This document shows positions 16,555 to 23,190 of a stretch of 64,000 nucleotides of DNA, piece by piece. The stretch's first letter is position 1, and each line of letters starts with the position of its first letter. Under the pieces are notes generated by a model, which had not been told where the DNA came from, did not search any database, and saw nothing but the letters and a program-made list of their open reading frames with translations. The DNA comes from Oceanobacter sp045430275 (lineage in GTDB: Bacteria > Pseudomonadota > Gammaproteobacteria > Pseudomonadales > Oceanobacteraceae): positions 62,001 to 126,000 of the forward strand of contig JAILXU010000005.1 in the NCBI GenBank assembly GCA_045430275.1, given 5' to 3'. The translations under genes were made by a program, and so were the position numbers.

Positions 16555-17397
16555 CTAGTTGTTATCGGCTTCATCATTCAGTTCGACGCGGGGCGTTCCG
16601 CAGTCAGGGCATTTGGAAGCAATGCGTCCATTACCCGTGCTTCCGCAGCTTGGGCAGACCAAATCTGCAACAGGGGCTATCTGATCCATGCGGCGCTCGT
16701 AAGCGCTGCTCAAGGTTTTCAGGAACTGAGTGGATTGGATTGATGCTGCCTGGCAGCGCCGAACAACAGAGTCGTGGTGGTTGTTGTAGGTGCGCTTTAA
16801 AGCTGCAGGGTTGGAAATTAGCGGGTAGGTCTCCAGCTCTTTCTTCAGCCAGTTGCGGGTACTCTCTTCAGCTTTTATTGATGCCTGAGCCTTTTCTTCT
16901 TCCGTTTTGGCAGCTTCCTGATTTCGAGATTCCTGCAGGTAGTCCTCGTCATCAAACAGACCGGCGTAAATGTCTGCAGCAAAACCAAACAGCGTGAAAG
17001 CCTTTTTCATTGCTGAAGTGACTGCCTTGGCTGGGGCGTCAGTGTCTGTTTTGGGGCCGTACTTGGTCTTAATAACGAATGGCTTACTTCCATAGTGCCT
17101 GGCGAAAAGCTTCTTCTTCGTCTCTGGATCAATGACCCATACCCGGACATACAGCACCAGAATTTGCTCGTGAAACAGGCTCCCATCCAGAGTGTAGGGA
17201 GCGCCGGAAATGAATCGCTCGTTCAGAATGGTGTAGCCCCATCCCTCTCCAAATGGGCCGAATACCTCTGTAATCTTCTGCTGGAAATAGCCAGTGCTGA
17301 TTGTTGAGATGAACTGGCCATTGAATTCGTTTTTTTTGGCTGCAGTGGTTGGTGTCTTTTCGAGCTGACTCCAGATGCGAGTATTTGAATTTTCCAT
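16555..17397 (-). CDS. Putative single-strand annealing protein with C-terminal zinc ribbon
   Basis: 280 residues. The N-terminal domain (KNEFNGQFISTISTGYFQQKITEVFGPFGEGWGY..) and TDTDAPAKAVTSAMKKAFTLFGFAADIY near 120-150 have the shape of Rad52-like or DUF1071/Sak3-type annealing proteins: an FG..GWGY motif, then a conserved PAKAxTSAxKKA helix. The tail has CPSCG..CPDCG (two CxxC pairs), a zinc ribbon that may contact ssDNA. Phage annealing proteins pair complementary single strands during recombination. The assignment is by motif resemblance only; ERF-like is an alternative. AGGAG precedes the ATG at 5 bases. Confidence 0.55.
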   Translation of the reverse strand: MENSNTRIWSQLEKTPTTAAKKNEFNGQFISTISTGYFQQKITEVFGPFGEGWGYTILNERFISGAPYTLDGSLFHEQILVLYVRVWVIDPETKKKLFARHYGSKPFVIKTKYGPKTDTDAPAKAVTSAMKKAFTLFGFAADIYAGLFDDEDYLQESRNQEAAKTEEEKAQASIKAEESTRNWLKKELETYPLISNPAALKRTYNNHHDSVVRRCQAASIQSTQFLKTLSSAYERRMDQIAPVADLVCPSCGSTGNGRIASKCPDCGTPRVELNDEADNN

Positions 17398-17405
17398 ACC
17401 AGCTC

Positions 17406-17600
17406 CTACGCCACCTTAACGGTGGCGGCCTCGGTTGCGCTTGCGCTTGCCCGACCCATAGCCTGAGCGGCCTGGGTAGGGGTTTTCCCGGCGAACTCGA
17501 TCAGCTCGCCGCCCAGAGTCGTCCGAATCACCCAGATTCGGCCCTTGCGGGTCTCGGTCTTCATGACCAGATTTCCGGCCACTCTTTGTGAAGACAGCAT
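17406..17600 (-). CDS. Small phage protein (64 aa)
   Basis: The ATG at 17600 overlaps the previous stop as TGATG, supporting translational coupling. The product contains MKTETRKGRIWVIRTTLGGELIEFAGKTP, which looks like a small beta-strand domain, then an Ala-rich tail. A start at the internal Met at codon 13 is possible. No recognised function. Confidence 0.5.
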   Translation of the reverse strand: MLSSQRVAGNLVMKTETRKGRIWVIRTTLGGELIEFAGKTPTQAAQAMGRASASATEAATVKVA

Positions 17601-17983
17601 CAAACTGCTCCTCGAACACCAGCAAAGGGTTCTGATTCTGGCTCATTGGTCTCTTCTTCCAGCTTGTTAATCCAGCCAGCAACGTACCGCTCGGCTGCCT
17701 GTTGAATGATGGCTTTCATCCGCTTGGTGGCGAATGCTGCCGACTCCGAACCCATGGCAACCGCCTGGATACAAGACTCAAGGTCGTCTGAATCGGACGA
17801 GCCGTAGATGAACTGCATCAGAGAATCAAAGTCATGCTGCTCTCTGGCCAGGGTCAGGTATTCGCGGGTGACAAACTGTTGGCCACTTATCAGGGCCTGG
17901 GCAGTGCCTGCGATGTCAGCAGGCTCCTTGGGATTGGTCGGCATGCAGAGGGTGCCGGGGCCGTGGCGGGTAAGTGCGCTCAT
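17600..17983 (-). CDS. First gene of the leftward early operon, hypothetical
   Basis: 127 residues, acidic and helical, with AGAGGA 7 bases before the ATG. The segment SGQQFVTREYLTLAREQHDFDSLMQFIYGSS is not assignable. It is the promoter-proximal gene behind the putative pL, the position of N or other early regulators in lambdoid phages; it lacks the Arg-rich N-terminus of N proteins, so I do not call it an antiterminator. Confidence 0.6.
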   Translation of the reverse strand: MSALTRHGPGTLCMPTNPKEPADIAGTAQALISGQQFVTREYLTLAREQHDFDSLMQFIYGSSDSDDLESCIQAVAMGSESAAFATKRMKAIIQQAAERYVAGWINKLEEETNEPESEPFAGVRGAV

Positions 17984-18004
17984 GCGTTTTCCTCTTTCTT
18001 TTCT

Positions 18005-18064
18005 CTAAGTTAATTCTTAGCAAATCTTAGATAACTAATTTTGCTGATGCAAGTTAAATCTTAG
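18005..18064. promoter_or_regulatory. Left control region: putative pL and CI/Cro operators
   Basis: On the minus strand TTGCAT (18052-18047) and TAAGAT (18029-18024) are 17 bases apart, a good sigma-70 promoter for the leftward operon. Repeated 5-mers surround it: CTAAG 18005-18009, CTTAG 18016-18020, CTTAG 18026-18030 and CTTAG 18060-18064. The unit cttagcaaatcttag (18016-18030) overlaps the -10 and differs by one base from 19464-19478 near cro, so it is probably the repressor operator. Confidence 0.65.
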
Positions 18065-18125
18065 GAAAGTAAGAGTGTTGGTCGGTAAAATGCTAGGAAA
18101 GGCGATATGGGCTAAGGAATTTGAT

Positions 18126-18722
18126 ATGGAAGCACTGGTTGTGATTGCTGTTTGTATTGTCATTTGGAAGCTGCTGGACTCGAATAAGTCCAAGCAGGAA
18201 GTAAGGCACATGGCTACTCGAACCACGGTTGTAACTGATCGGAATGGAGTCAGAGAGACGCAGGCAACGACAATAGAGCGCTTTGAAACGTCTGATTTTC
18301 AGTCAAGAACAGCAACTGCTCCTGATGCTGAATACCCTCAATCACCGTCAGCGCACCACAGGAGACGGGTGGAGAGGGATGTCACTCCGCAGGTGGAAAA
18401 GAGAGTCGACCCGGTAGTAAATATGAGTCGTTACTACCAAAGGCAGGCAGCGGCGAAAGCCATTCCTGATCAGAATAGAATGAAGTCTTGCCCAAAGTGC
18501 GGTGCTTTAAAGTCGGTTTCTGAATTTCGGCAGAACTCAAAAGCAGAGGATGGCCTGACAAAGTGGTGCAGTCATTGCCTAAACAATCAAGGGAGGGAGA
18601 AAAAGAGTCAGTATAAAACCTGTCCAAATTGCGGAAAGAACCGCAAAACAACGAGTTTCTACAGCAGCTCAAAGCGTTTGGATGGTCTGACAAAGTGGTG
18701 CAAGTACTGCTTGAGGAAGTGA
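18126..18722 (+). CDS. Membrane-anchored protein with two tandem zinc-ribbon repeats
   Basis: I start at the ATG at 18126 (AAGGA 7 bases upstream), giving 198 residues. An N-terminal transmembrane helix (ALVVIAVCIVIWKLL) is followed by a polar linker and two similar Cys4 modules: CPKCGALKSVSEF..DGLTKWCSHC and CPNCGKNRKTTSF..DGLTKWCKYC. Each repeat has the CxxC-x(~20)-CxxC spacing of zinc ribbons seen near HNH-like phage proteins. The gene ends exactly where the repressor gene ends on the other strand, so transcripts converge. It may be expressed in lysogens; membrane-tethered nucleic-acid binding or exclusion are only guesses. Confidence 0.65.
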   Translation: MEALVVIAVCIVIWKLLDSNKSKQEVRHMATRTTVVTDRNGVRETQATTIERFETSDFQSRTATAPDAEYPQSPSAHHRRRVERDVTPQVEKRVDPVVNMSRYYQRQAAAKAIPDQNRMKSCPKCGALKSVSEFRQNSKAEDGLTKWCSHCLNNQGREKKSQYKTCPNCGKNRKTTSFYSSSKRLDGLTKWCKYCLRK

Positions 18723-19415
18723 CTACAGCAGCACGGAATACCAGAAAACCCGGCCAATTATCCTGATTTTGGTTGCATTCTCTCCAGTGTAGGTTTCGTC
18801 TGGGTGCTCAAGTTGGTTGTATGAGTTCACTCTGATCCCGCCTGGTATCCGGTATAGCCGTTTAATGCGCAGCCATCCATCATTGTCAATTGCATACAAG
18901 GCTCCGTCAGAGACGGTTGTTTGTGATGTATCGATTCCAATCGTTGAGCCTTCTGGAATTACTGGTTCCATACTATTTCCAGACACTGTGACACATGCTG
19001 CATTCGCTGGATCAACATTCTTTCTGCGCAAAGTCGATTTTGAGAAGCGCAGCTTGGGGCCGTGCATCTCTATCACCTGGCAAGATCCACTCCCTGCTGC
19101 CAATTCTACTCCAGAGAAAAATGGTAGCTCTACCTCATCACCTCCCAGTGGTGTCTTGCTATCCCATGGCTCTACGTCACCAAGCCAAACTGCATTCGAT
19201 CTATCTGTGTCTGTTGGCTCTGTCCCATTAACAAGCCACTCAGGACTGCACTGAAGGAGCTTTGCAAGCGCAATGAGCCTAGGGCCGCTTGGTTTGGTCA
19301 TGCCTTGCGTCCACTGAGTTACCGCGCCGCTTGAGACGCCTATGCTCTTGTATACGTCCACCGGGCGTAAGCCCAATGCCGTCATGCGCTGTTTGATTCT
19401 GTCTGATGTTTCCAT
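18723..19415 (-). CDS. CI-like phage repressor with S24 peptidase domain
   Basis: 230 residues. The N-terminal HTH (about 1-65: RIKQRMTALGLRPVDVYKSIGVSSGAVTQW) is lambda-repressor-like. The C-terminal S24 domain has the self-cleavage site A107-G108, nucleophile Ser148 in VSGNSMEP, and general-base Lys185 in LRIKRLY. It should maintain lysogeny and be cleaved with RecA help after DNA damage. It is divergent from cro, and CTTAG elements occur in the shared control region. Confidence 0.95.
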   Translation of the reverse strand: METSDRIKQRMTALGLRPVDVYKSIGVSSGAVTQWTQGMTKPSGPRLIALAKLLQCSPEWLVNGTEPTDTDRSNAVWLGDVEPWDSKTPLGGDEVELPFFSGVELAAGSGSCQVIEMHGPKLRFSKSTLRRKNVDPANAACVTVSGNSMEPVIPEGSTIGIDTSQTTVSDGALYAIDNDGWLRIKRLYRIPGGIRVNSYNQLEHPDETYTGENATKIRIIGRVFWYSVLL

Positions 19416-19424
19416 TTTAGCATT

Positions 19425-19478
19425 CTAAGTCTTGATGATCTTAGTTTCTTGAGCTTACAATGTCTTAGTAAATCTTAG
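19425..19478. promoter_or_regulatory. Right control region: putative pR and CI/Cro operators
   Basis: TTGATG (19432-19437) and TACAAT (19456-19461), 18 bases apart, form a plausible rightward promoter for cro. Repeated elements are CTAAG 19425-19429 and CTTAG at 19440-19444, 19464-19468 and 19474-19478. The unit cttagtaaatcttag (19464-19478) sits at the expected transcription start and matches 18016-18030 at 14 of 15 positions. Confidence 0.65.
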
Positions 19479-19497
19479 ACAGGACTGGTGTTCGCAT

Positions 19498-19698
19498 ATG
19501 CTCAAATCCGATGTAATCAAGTTTTTTGGAAGCTCCAAAGCTGTTTGGGAGCGGCTTGGGATGACATCTGGAGCCGTTTCCCAGTGGGGTAAGTTAATCC
19601 CGGAAAAACGTGCCATGCAGCTGGATCGAGAGACCAATGGAAAACTGAAGTACAAGCCGGAACTTTACAAAAAGCCCCAAAGAAAGCAGGTGGCGTGA
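19498..19698 (+). CDS. cro: Cro-family repressor, P22-like
   Basis: 66 residues. MLKSDVIKFFGSSKAVWERLGMTSGAVSQWGKLIPEKRAMQLD closely follows the layout of P22 Cro (DVIxxFG..AVAxxLGISxxAVSQWxxxIPE), with the HTH at about 12-32. It should repress the repressor promoter during lytic growth. It is divergent from the CI gene, as in lambdoid phages. Confidence 0.9.
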   Translation: MLKSDVIKFFGSSKAVWERLGMTSGAVSQWGKLIPEKRAMQLDRETNGKLKYKPELYKKPQRKQVA

Positions 19699-19699
19699 C

Positions 19700-19999
19700 A
19701 TGTACCCAGATCCTCGACGAATCAAACACCCCAACGGGATCAAAACCCGGTTAAGCGCGTACGACCAATTGCGGCTTGCTCAATACCTTGAGCTTACCGG
19801 TGAGCAAGCTGCTGTCTTCTGCCGTGAGGCCGTGATCGAAAAGTTGGATCGGGTGGGTGTTCGCTACGACAACTCTGTTCGCAACCTGGAGTTGGATCAG
19901 CGGCTAACCGTAATTGCTGTTGCTGATCAGATTCGGCAGGCCAACCTGGCAATGGCTGCTTCCTCAGATGGAATCAAACCACAGGTCGCCAACCAATAG
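19700..19999 (+). CDS. Hypothetical early protein in the cII position
   Basis: 99 residues, starting two bases after the cro stop. RLSAYDQLRLAQYLELTGEQAAVFCREAVIEKLDR resembles a short regulator or ribbon-helix-helix-like fold, but it lacks the recognisable HTH of CII. Position suggests an early regulator; nothing more is supported. Confidence 0.55.
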   Translation: MYPDPRRIKHPNGIKTRLSAYDQLRLAQYLELTGEQAAVFCREAVIEKLDRVGVRYDNSVRNLELDQRLTVIAVADQIRQANLAMAASSDGIKPQVANQ

Positions 20000-20032
20000 G
20001 GAGGGGCATTGGAGGCCCTAAGGAGGCGGCAG

Positions 20033-20227
20033 ATGGATGAGGTACTGCACGACCAGATCAAGGCTTCAGCGGGAATACACCTGAAGGAGTTGGCGCGAAA
20101 AACCGGGTTATCAGAGTCCGAGCTGATCGAAATGGCGCGGGCGGAGGCGCAGCAACCGGCGTTGCTGGCGAAGATTTCAAGCAGGCCGAAGCCAAAGCCA
20201 AGGCTTCGGTTGGTGAGTTGTGTTTAA
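20033..20227 (+). CDS. Small putative HTH protein
   Basis: The ATG at 20033 has AAGGAGG 7 bases upstream and is preferred over a TTG at 20009. The 64-residue product has HLKELARKTGLSESELIEMARAEA, a possible HTH, and a basic Pro/Lys tail. A strong intrinsic terminator follows within 20 bases. Confidence 0.6.
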   Translation: MDEVLHDQIKASAGIHLKELARKTGLSESELIEMARAEAQQPALLAKISSRPKPKPRLRLVSCV

Positions 20228-20242
20228 GGCAAAGCGGCGTTT

Positions 20243-20265
20243 CCCGCCTTCGGGCGGGCTTTTTT
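20243..20265 (+). terminator. Intrinsic terminator after the cro operon
   Basis: Stem cccgcc/ggcggg with a TTCG tetraloop followed by seven pyrimidines (cTTTTTT). Replication genes downstream would need read-through or another promoter, analogous to lambda tR1. Confidence 0.9.
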
Positions 20266-20509
20266 GCAGTGGAGAGCTGTTTGGACTCAGACGGCTCTGC
20301 CAGTGCATGAATTCCAGGTGCTGACTGGATGCGCCGGATGGGAAGGTGGTGCTAGTTACGCGCAATGGTCAACGCATAAGGCGAACCGAAGCCGAAAGGC
20401 AGGATTTCCGGGTCATTCCGGGTCTGAGTAGGGATAGCTAATCAGTTGAGGGGCCACCATGCCGGGATCAGCTCCGGCCATGCACTTTAATTCAATCAGG
20501 GGAGCAAAC
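20266..20509 (+). other. Intergenic stretch with no convincing gene
   Basis: About 244 bases. A 42-codon frame from a GTG at 20303 lacks a ribosome site. Direct repeats ccgggtcatt/ccgggtctg lie near 20408-20426. It may hold an untranslated leader or a small RNA, but no promoter-terminator pair is clear. Confidence 0.3.
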
Positions 20510-20707
20510 ATGACAAGCCCAGTGCTGAAGTATTTCCAATACAGCCACCTTCCAGATCGTCTCAAGGCTGTCAGCAAGCCTATTTCGGATCTGGCTCATG
20601 AGCTGGATGAGGCCCTGCCAGACGGGCCTGAAAAGTCTGCTGGCCTGCGCAAACTTCTGGAGGCGAAGGACTGCATGGTTCGTGCCGCTGTGGACGCGCA
20701 CCAGTAA
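20510..20707 (+). CDS. Acb2/Tad1-type helical-hairpin protein, candidate cyclic-nucleotide sponge
   Basis: I start at the ATG at 20510 with GGGAG 5 bases upstream, giving 65 residues; the longer frame has no ribosome site. The product has the run YFQYSHLPDRLKAVSKPISDLA, then LPDGPEKSAGLRKLLEAKDCMVRA. This pattern (Y-F-x-Y-x-HLP-x-L-x-x-V-S ... LRKLLEAKD-x-x-VRA) is what I recall for the Acb2/Tad1 hairpin-domain family. Members, including T4 Vs.4, sequester cyclic nucleotide signals of CBASS or Thoeris defence. Which nucleotide this one binds, if any, cannot be read. It is in an early rightward position, suitable for fast counter-defence. Confidence 0.65.
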   Translation: MTSPVLKYFQYSHLPDRLKAVSKPISDLAHELDEALPDGPEKSAGLRKLLEAKDCMVRAAVDAHQ

Positions 20708-20726
20708 TCAACCCAAGGAGATGAGC

Positions 20727-20870
20727 ATGCTTTTACTGCTGCTTCAGCTCCAGTTTATCCAGCACATGCCAGAGCGCTGGGTTTTTGCCCCTTGTATTGG
20801 CTCGCATCGTCGAGCGTCGGCAACTGGGGATAGTGCGCGTGTAACCGGAATGCGTAAGCACTCTGTTTGA
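20727..20870 (+). CDS. Tiny hydrophobic-N-terminus protein (47 aa)
   Basis: AAGGAG lies 6 bases before the ATG at 20727 (an ATG at 20721 abuts it). The product opens MLLLLLQLQFIQ, then becomes basic. It directly follows the Acb2-like gene. Translation is plausible from the ribosome site, but the function and even the reality of the gene are uncertain. Confidence 0.4.
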   Translation: MLLLLLQLQFIQHMPERWVFAPCIGSHRRASATGDSARVTGMRKHSV

Positions 20871-21057
20871 GATTTCTGGCGAAGAGAAGAGCCTACCCGG
20901 CGGGTGCAGTCGAAAGCCGGGCTTCCCGCACCTGGTGCGGGGCTTATTCGCATGGTGATTGCCCAAATAGACCACACGGCGTCCGGGCCGTGAGCGGGGT
21001 GATGGGGCCGGACAGTCACCAGCCGAATACGTTTCAGGGCGTCGTGCCCATCATTTT
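20871..21057 (+). ncRNA. GC-rich structured segment ahead of tRNA-Arg, possible RNA
   Basis: The 187 bases lack a gene but hold several hairpins, for example ccgcac/gtgcgg near 20925-20942 and gtccggccc-type pairings around 20990-21012. It may be a leader processed from the tRNA-Arg transcript or a separate small RNA. No family is recognised. Confidence 0.3.
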
Positions 21058-21134
21058 CCGCCCTTAGCTCAACAGGATAGAGCGTCGGCCTCCTAAGCCG
21101 AAGGTTGCCGGTTCAATTCCGGCAGGGCGGGCCA
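21058..21134 (+). tRNA. tRNA-Arg (CCU), prophage-encoded
   Basis: A 77-nt cloverleaf with acceptor stem ccgccct/agggcgg, D-stem gctc/gagc, anticodon CCT in loop ctcctaa, T-arm ccggttcaattccgg and encoded CCA. It would decode AGG, a codon often rare in gammaproteobacterial hosts, and may support phage translation. Confidence 0.93.
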
Positions 21135-21153
21135 TCATCATTAGGGCTTATCT

Positions 21154-21540
21154 ATGACTAAGGCTAACGCAGAGTCGATTCTAAGAGAATCTGGATACAT
21201 AGGTGCAGTTGATGCGGCTGGCATCCTTGGAATACCCAAAGGCGGTCATGTTGGCCGTTGGCTTAAAAAGCAGAAAGTTGAATCTGTTTCCGTGCCGACC
21301 AGAGGGAAAACCGACGTCACTCGCACGTTGTATTTGAAATCTGATGTTCAGTCTGTCGCGCATCTTTATAACCGACGAGGAAAAAAAGATTCTTCGACCG
21401 TGGTTTTGGCAAGCGATAGCGACTTGACCAGCGGAGAGCGCATCTTCCTTCTTGAAAGAACCTTGGCAGACGTCTGTGAACAGCTTGGGATTTGCCACCC
21501 ATTTCCATCTCCATCTTCCAAGCGCAATTCAGATTCTTGA
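21154..21540 (+). CDS. Putative DNA-binding early protein, unknown
   Basis: 128 residues. The N-terminal half (AESILRESGYIGAVDAAGILGIPKGGHVGRWLKKQKVESVSV) looks like a MerR/excisionase-like winged HTH, and the C-terminal LTSGERIFLLERTLADVCEQLG is helical. It lies between tRNA-Arg and the replication initiator. No specific family is assigned. Confidence 0.55.
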   Translation: MTKANAESILRESGYIGAVDAAGILGIPKGGHVGRWLKKQKVESVSVPTRGKTDVTRTLYLKSDVQSVAHLYNRRGKKDSSTVVLASDSDLTSGERIFLLERTLADVCEQLGICHPFPSPSSKRNSDS

Positions 21541-21603
21541 CTTGGCGCTCGCTCGACAACCTCAGACACGTATCAGGGCCTGAAAAAGCCAAGGACTCAC
21601 GAA

Positions 21604-21651
21604 ATGAACATCAAAATAATCATCGTTAAGAAACTGGAGGGTGTGCAGTGA
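21604..21651 (+). CDS. Possible 15-residue leader peptide before the O-like gene
   Basis: ATG at 21604 encodes MNIKIIIVKKLEGVQ, and its TGA overlaps the GTG start of the initiator gene (GTGA). Such an overlap could couple initiator synthesis to leader translation. The upstream ribosome site is weak, so this is tentative. Confidence 0.3.
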   Translation: MNIKIIIVKKLEGVQ

Positions 21652-22754
21652 GCATGATCCTGATGGCCCAGGCAATGAAGCTGAAAATAGGGAATTCGGC
21701 TCGTAAGTTTGTTCTGATTAAGCTTGCTGATAATGCCAATGACAACGGCGAGTGCTGGCCTTCCTACCAGCACATTGCCGACCACTGTGAGCTGGGGAGA
21801 TCCACCGTTAAGGGCCATATTCAGGCACTGAAGGAGGACGGTTTCTTGCGAGTTGAGGAGCGTAACGGTGGGAACAGCAGCAACAAGTTCATCTTGACTC
21901 TCGATTCTGGACGACAGAAAGAACGAGCCAAACCAAAGCGAAAGAACAGCAATAACATTAAGCCTGGTCAATCACAGACCCGGTCAACCGCTGACCCCTC
22001 TGTTTCGCAACCGCTGACCCCCGGTCAAAGCCTGACCGGGTCAACCGCTGACCTACCCCGGTCAACCGCTGACCCCTCGGTTCCGCAGCCGCTGACCCCA
22101 GAACCTATCATTGAACCTACCAATGAACCTATCAATGAATATATACGCGCCAACGACAAAAAATCAGCGTCAAAAAATTCTGCCAAGTATTCGCTGGAAG
22201 AACTCAAATCGTTCGACCTGAGCAACTGGCCATCTCTGCCAACTGACCAAGACCTGACTGACTGGCTGGAGATTCGCAAATCCAAACGTTCCCTGGTTAC
22301 CCAGCGAGTTGTTACCGACATGGGTAGGGAGCTGGCCAAGGCACAGCAGCAATTCAACCTCACCATTCCTCAAATTTTTGAAGCAATTCTGACCGGCAAT
22401 CCATGGGCCGGTTTCAGAGCTTCCTACCTCGAAAACTACACGACACCTGGAGTAAGCAATGAATTCAGTAGCCGAAACCGTCCGAGAAATCAGCCGTTCA
22501 TTCCAGACAACGAATCAACCGACTGGCTCGACGAAGCAAAACGCCAGCAGCAGGAATGGGATGCCATGTGGGCCGGTCGTGAGCATGCCGGACGGAGTGA
22601 TGGACATTCAGCAGGCTCTGACGAGGGATGCAGACCTGATGAATTACCTGTTCAACCAGATTCAGGGGATTTTCACGAAGCATCGGGAGGTCTGGCCAGA
22701 CCAATCATCGGTGAATGCGGCCAAGCGGGAGTGGTTATTGACCATGAGGGCTGA
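21648..22754 (+). CDS. Lambda O-like replication initiator
   Basis: 368 residues from the GTG at 21648, with GGAGGG 6 bases upstream. The N-terminal winged HTH (about 15-80: NSARKFVLIKLADNANDNGECWPSYQHIADHCELGRSTVKGHI) is the HTH_36/O-type DNA-binding domain. A middle region translated from an iteron array gives repeats such as STADPSVSQPLTPG, and a C-terminal domain (SNWPSLPTDQDLTDWLEIRKSKRS) may bind the helicase-loader complex, as in lambda O. The last 296 bases overlap the P-like gene in another frame, unusually long. The initiator should bind the iterons within its own gene. Confidence 0.82.
   Translation: MSMILMAQAMKLKIGNSARKFVLIKLADNANDNGECWPSYQHIADHCELGRSTVKGHIQALKEDGFLRVEERNGGNSSNKFILTLDSGRQKERAKPKRKNSNNIKPGQSQTRSTADPSVSQPLTPGQSLTGSTADLPRSTADPSVPQPLTPEPIIEPTNEPINEYIRANDKKSASKNSAKYSLEELKSFDLSNWPSLPTDQDLTDWLEIRKSKRSLVTQRVVTDMGRELAKAQQQFNLTIPQIFEAILTGNPWAGFRASYLENYTTPGVSNEFSSRNRPRNQPFIPDNESTDWLDEAKRQQQEWDAMWAGREHAGRSDGHSAGSDEGCRPDELPVQPDSGDFHEASGGLARPIIGECGQAGVVIDHEG
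21966..22190 (+). other. Candidate replication origin: iteron array plus AT-rich region inside the O-like gene
   Basis: Three exact copies of ggtcaaccgctgacc lie at 21982-21996, 22039-22053 and 22060-22074. Variants lie at 21966-21980, 22023-22037, about 22007-22019 and 22085-22097. Units carry inverted arms GGTCA..TGACC, so each could bind a dimer. AT-rich sequence follows at about 22100-22190. Iterons then an AT-rich stretch within the initiator gene is the lambda ori layout. Confidence 0.8.
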
Positions 22755-23190
22755 GGACGTGATTTCGCGTGAGTTGATTGAACATGGTCTGGTTCGCTGC
22801 CGGAAGTCTGGATATGTTCGCCCCGTTCCTGCTGGCCAGTTCTGTATCTGGGCATGGGAGTCTGCCATGGAGCAGGCAGGCATTCCGTCTGCAGAGCAGG
22901 CTTACTCCGCGATCCTGGCAAAACTGCAAACGCCTGGTCGCCAGCTTCGCGGGGTGTATTACCACTTGTACACCGAGTTGGACTGGCATCGGGTCAAGTC
23001 GTCCAGCGCCGACCAGATTCGCAAGGACGTTGAGTTTGCCCTGGGCAAGACGGTTCGTTGGTGGAAGTCAGGCCGCGCCTTCAAGGCTCCTGTGGTTGAG
23101 CCGGAGAAGCAGATTGAGCAGAAGCCACCGGTTTTCCTGACCCAAAAACAGAACCGCTCACGCCTGGCTGGTTTGATGGAGGGGCTGTGA
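22459..23190 (+). CDS. Lambda P-like helicase loader
   Basis: 243 residues from ATG 22459 (GGAG 6 bases upstream); later ATGs at 22585 or 22600 are alternatives because the first about 45 residues look like an out-of-frame reading of the O-like gene. The body (DLMNYLFNQIQGIF..WPDQSSVNAAKREWLLTMRAEDVISRELIEHGLVRCRKS..VRPVPAGQFCIWAWE) follows the replication protein P pattern. P proteins deliver host DnaB helicase to the O-ori complex. It directly follows the initiator gene. Confidence 0.78.
   Translation: MNSVAETVREISRSFQTTNQPTGSTKQNASSRNGMPCGPVVSMPDGVMDIQQALTRDADLMNYLFNQIQGIFTKHREVWPDQSSVNAAKREWLLTMRAEDVISRELIEHGLVRCRKSGYVRPVPAGQFCIWAWESAMEQAGIPSAEQAYSAILAKLQTPGRQLRGVYYHLYTELDWHRVKSSSADQIRKDVEFALGKTVRWWKSGRAFKAPVVEPEKQIEQKPPVFLTQKQNRSRLAGLMEGL

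Noticed and set aside
17416..17682. 88-codon minus-strand frame overlapping two small genes
   Set aside because: The 127- and 64-residue genes are joined by TGATG coupling; this frame's Arg/Gly/Asp-rich tail looks out of phase.
20303..20431. 42-codon GTG frame upstream of the Acb2-like gene
   Set aside because: No Shine-Dalgarno sequence and no recognisable features.
21966..22097. Repeats considered as a CRISPR array
   Set aside because: Units are 15 bp, irregularly spaced and inside a reading frame; they fit initiator iterons.
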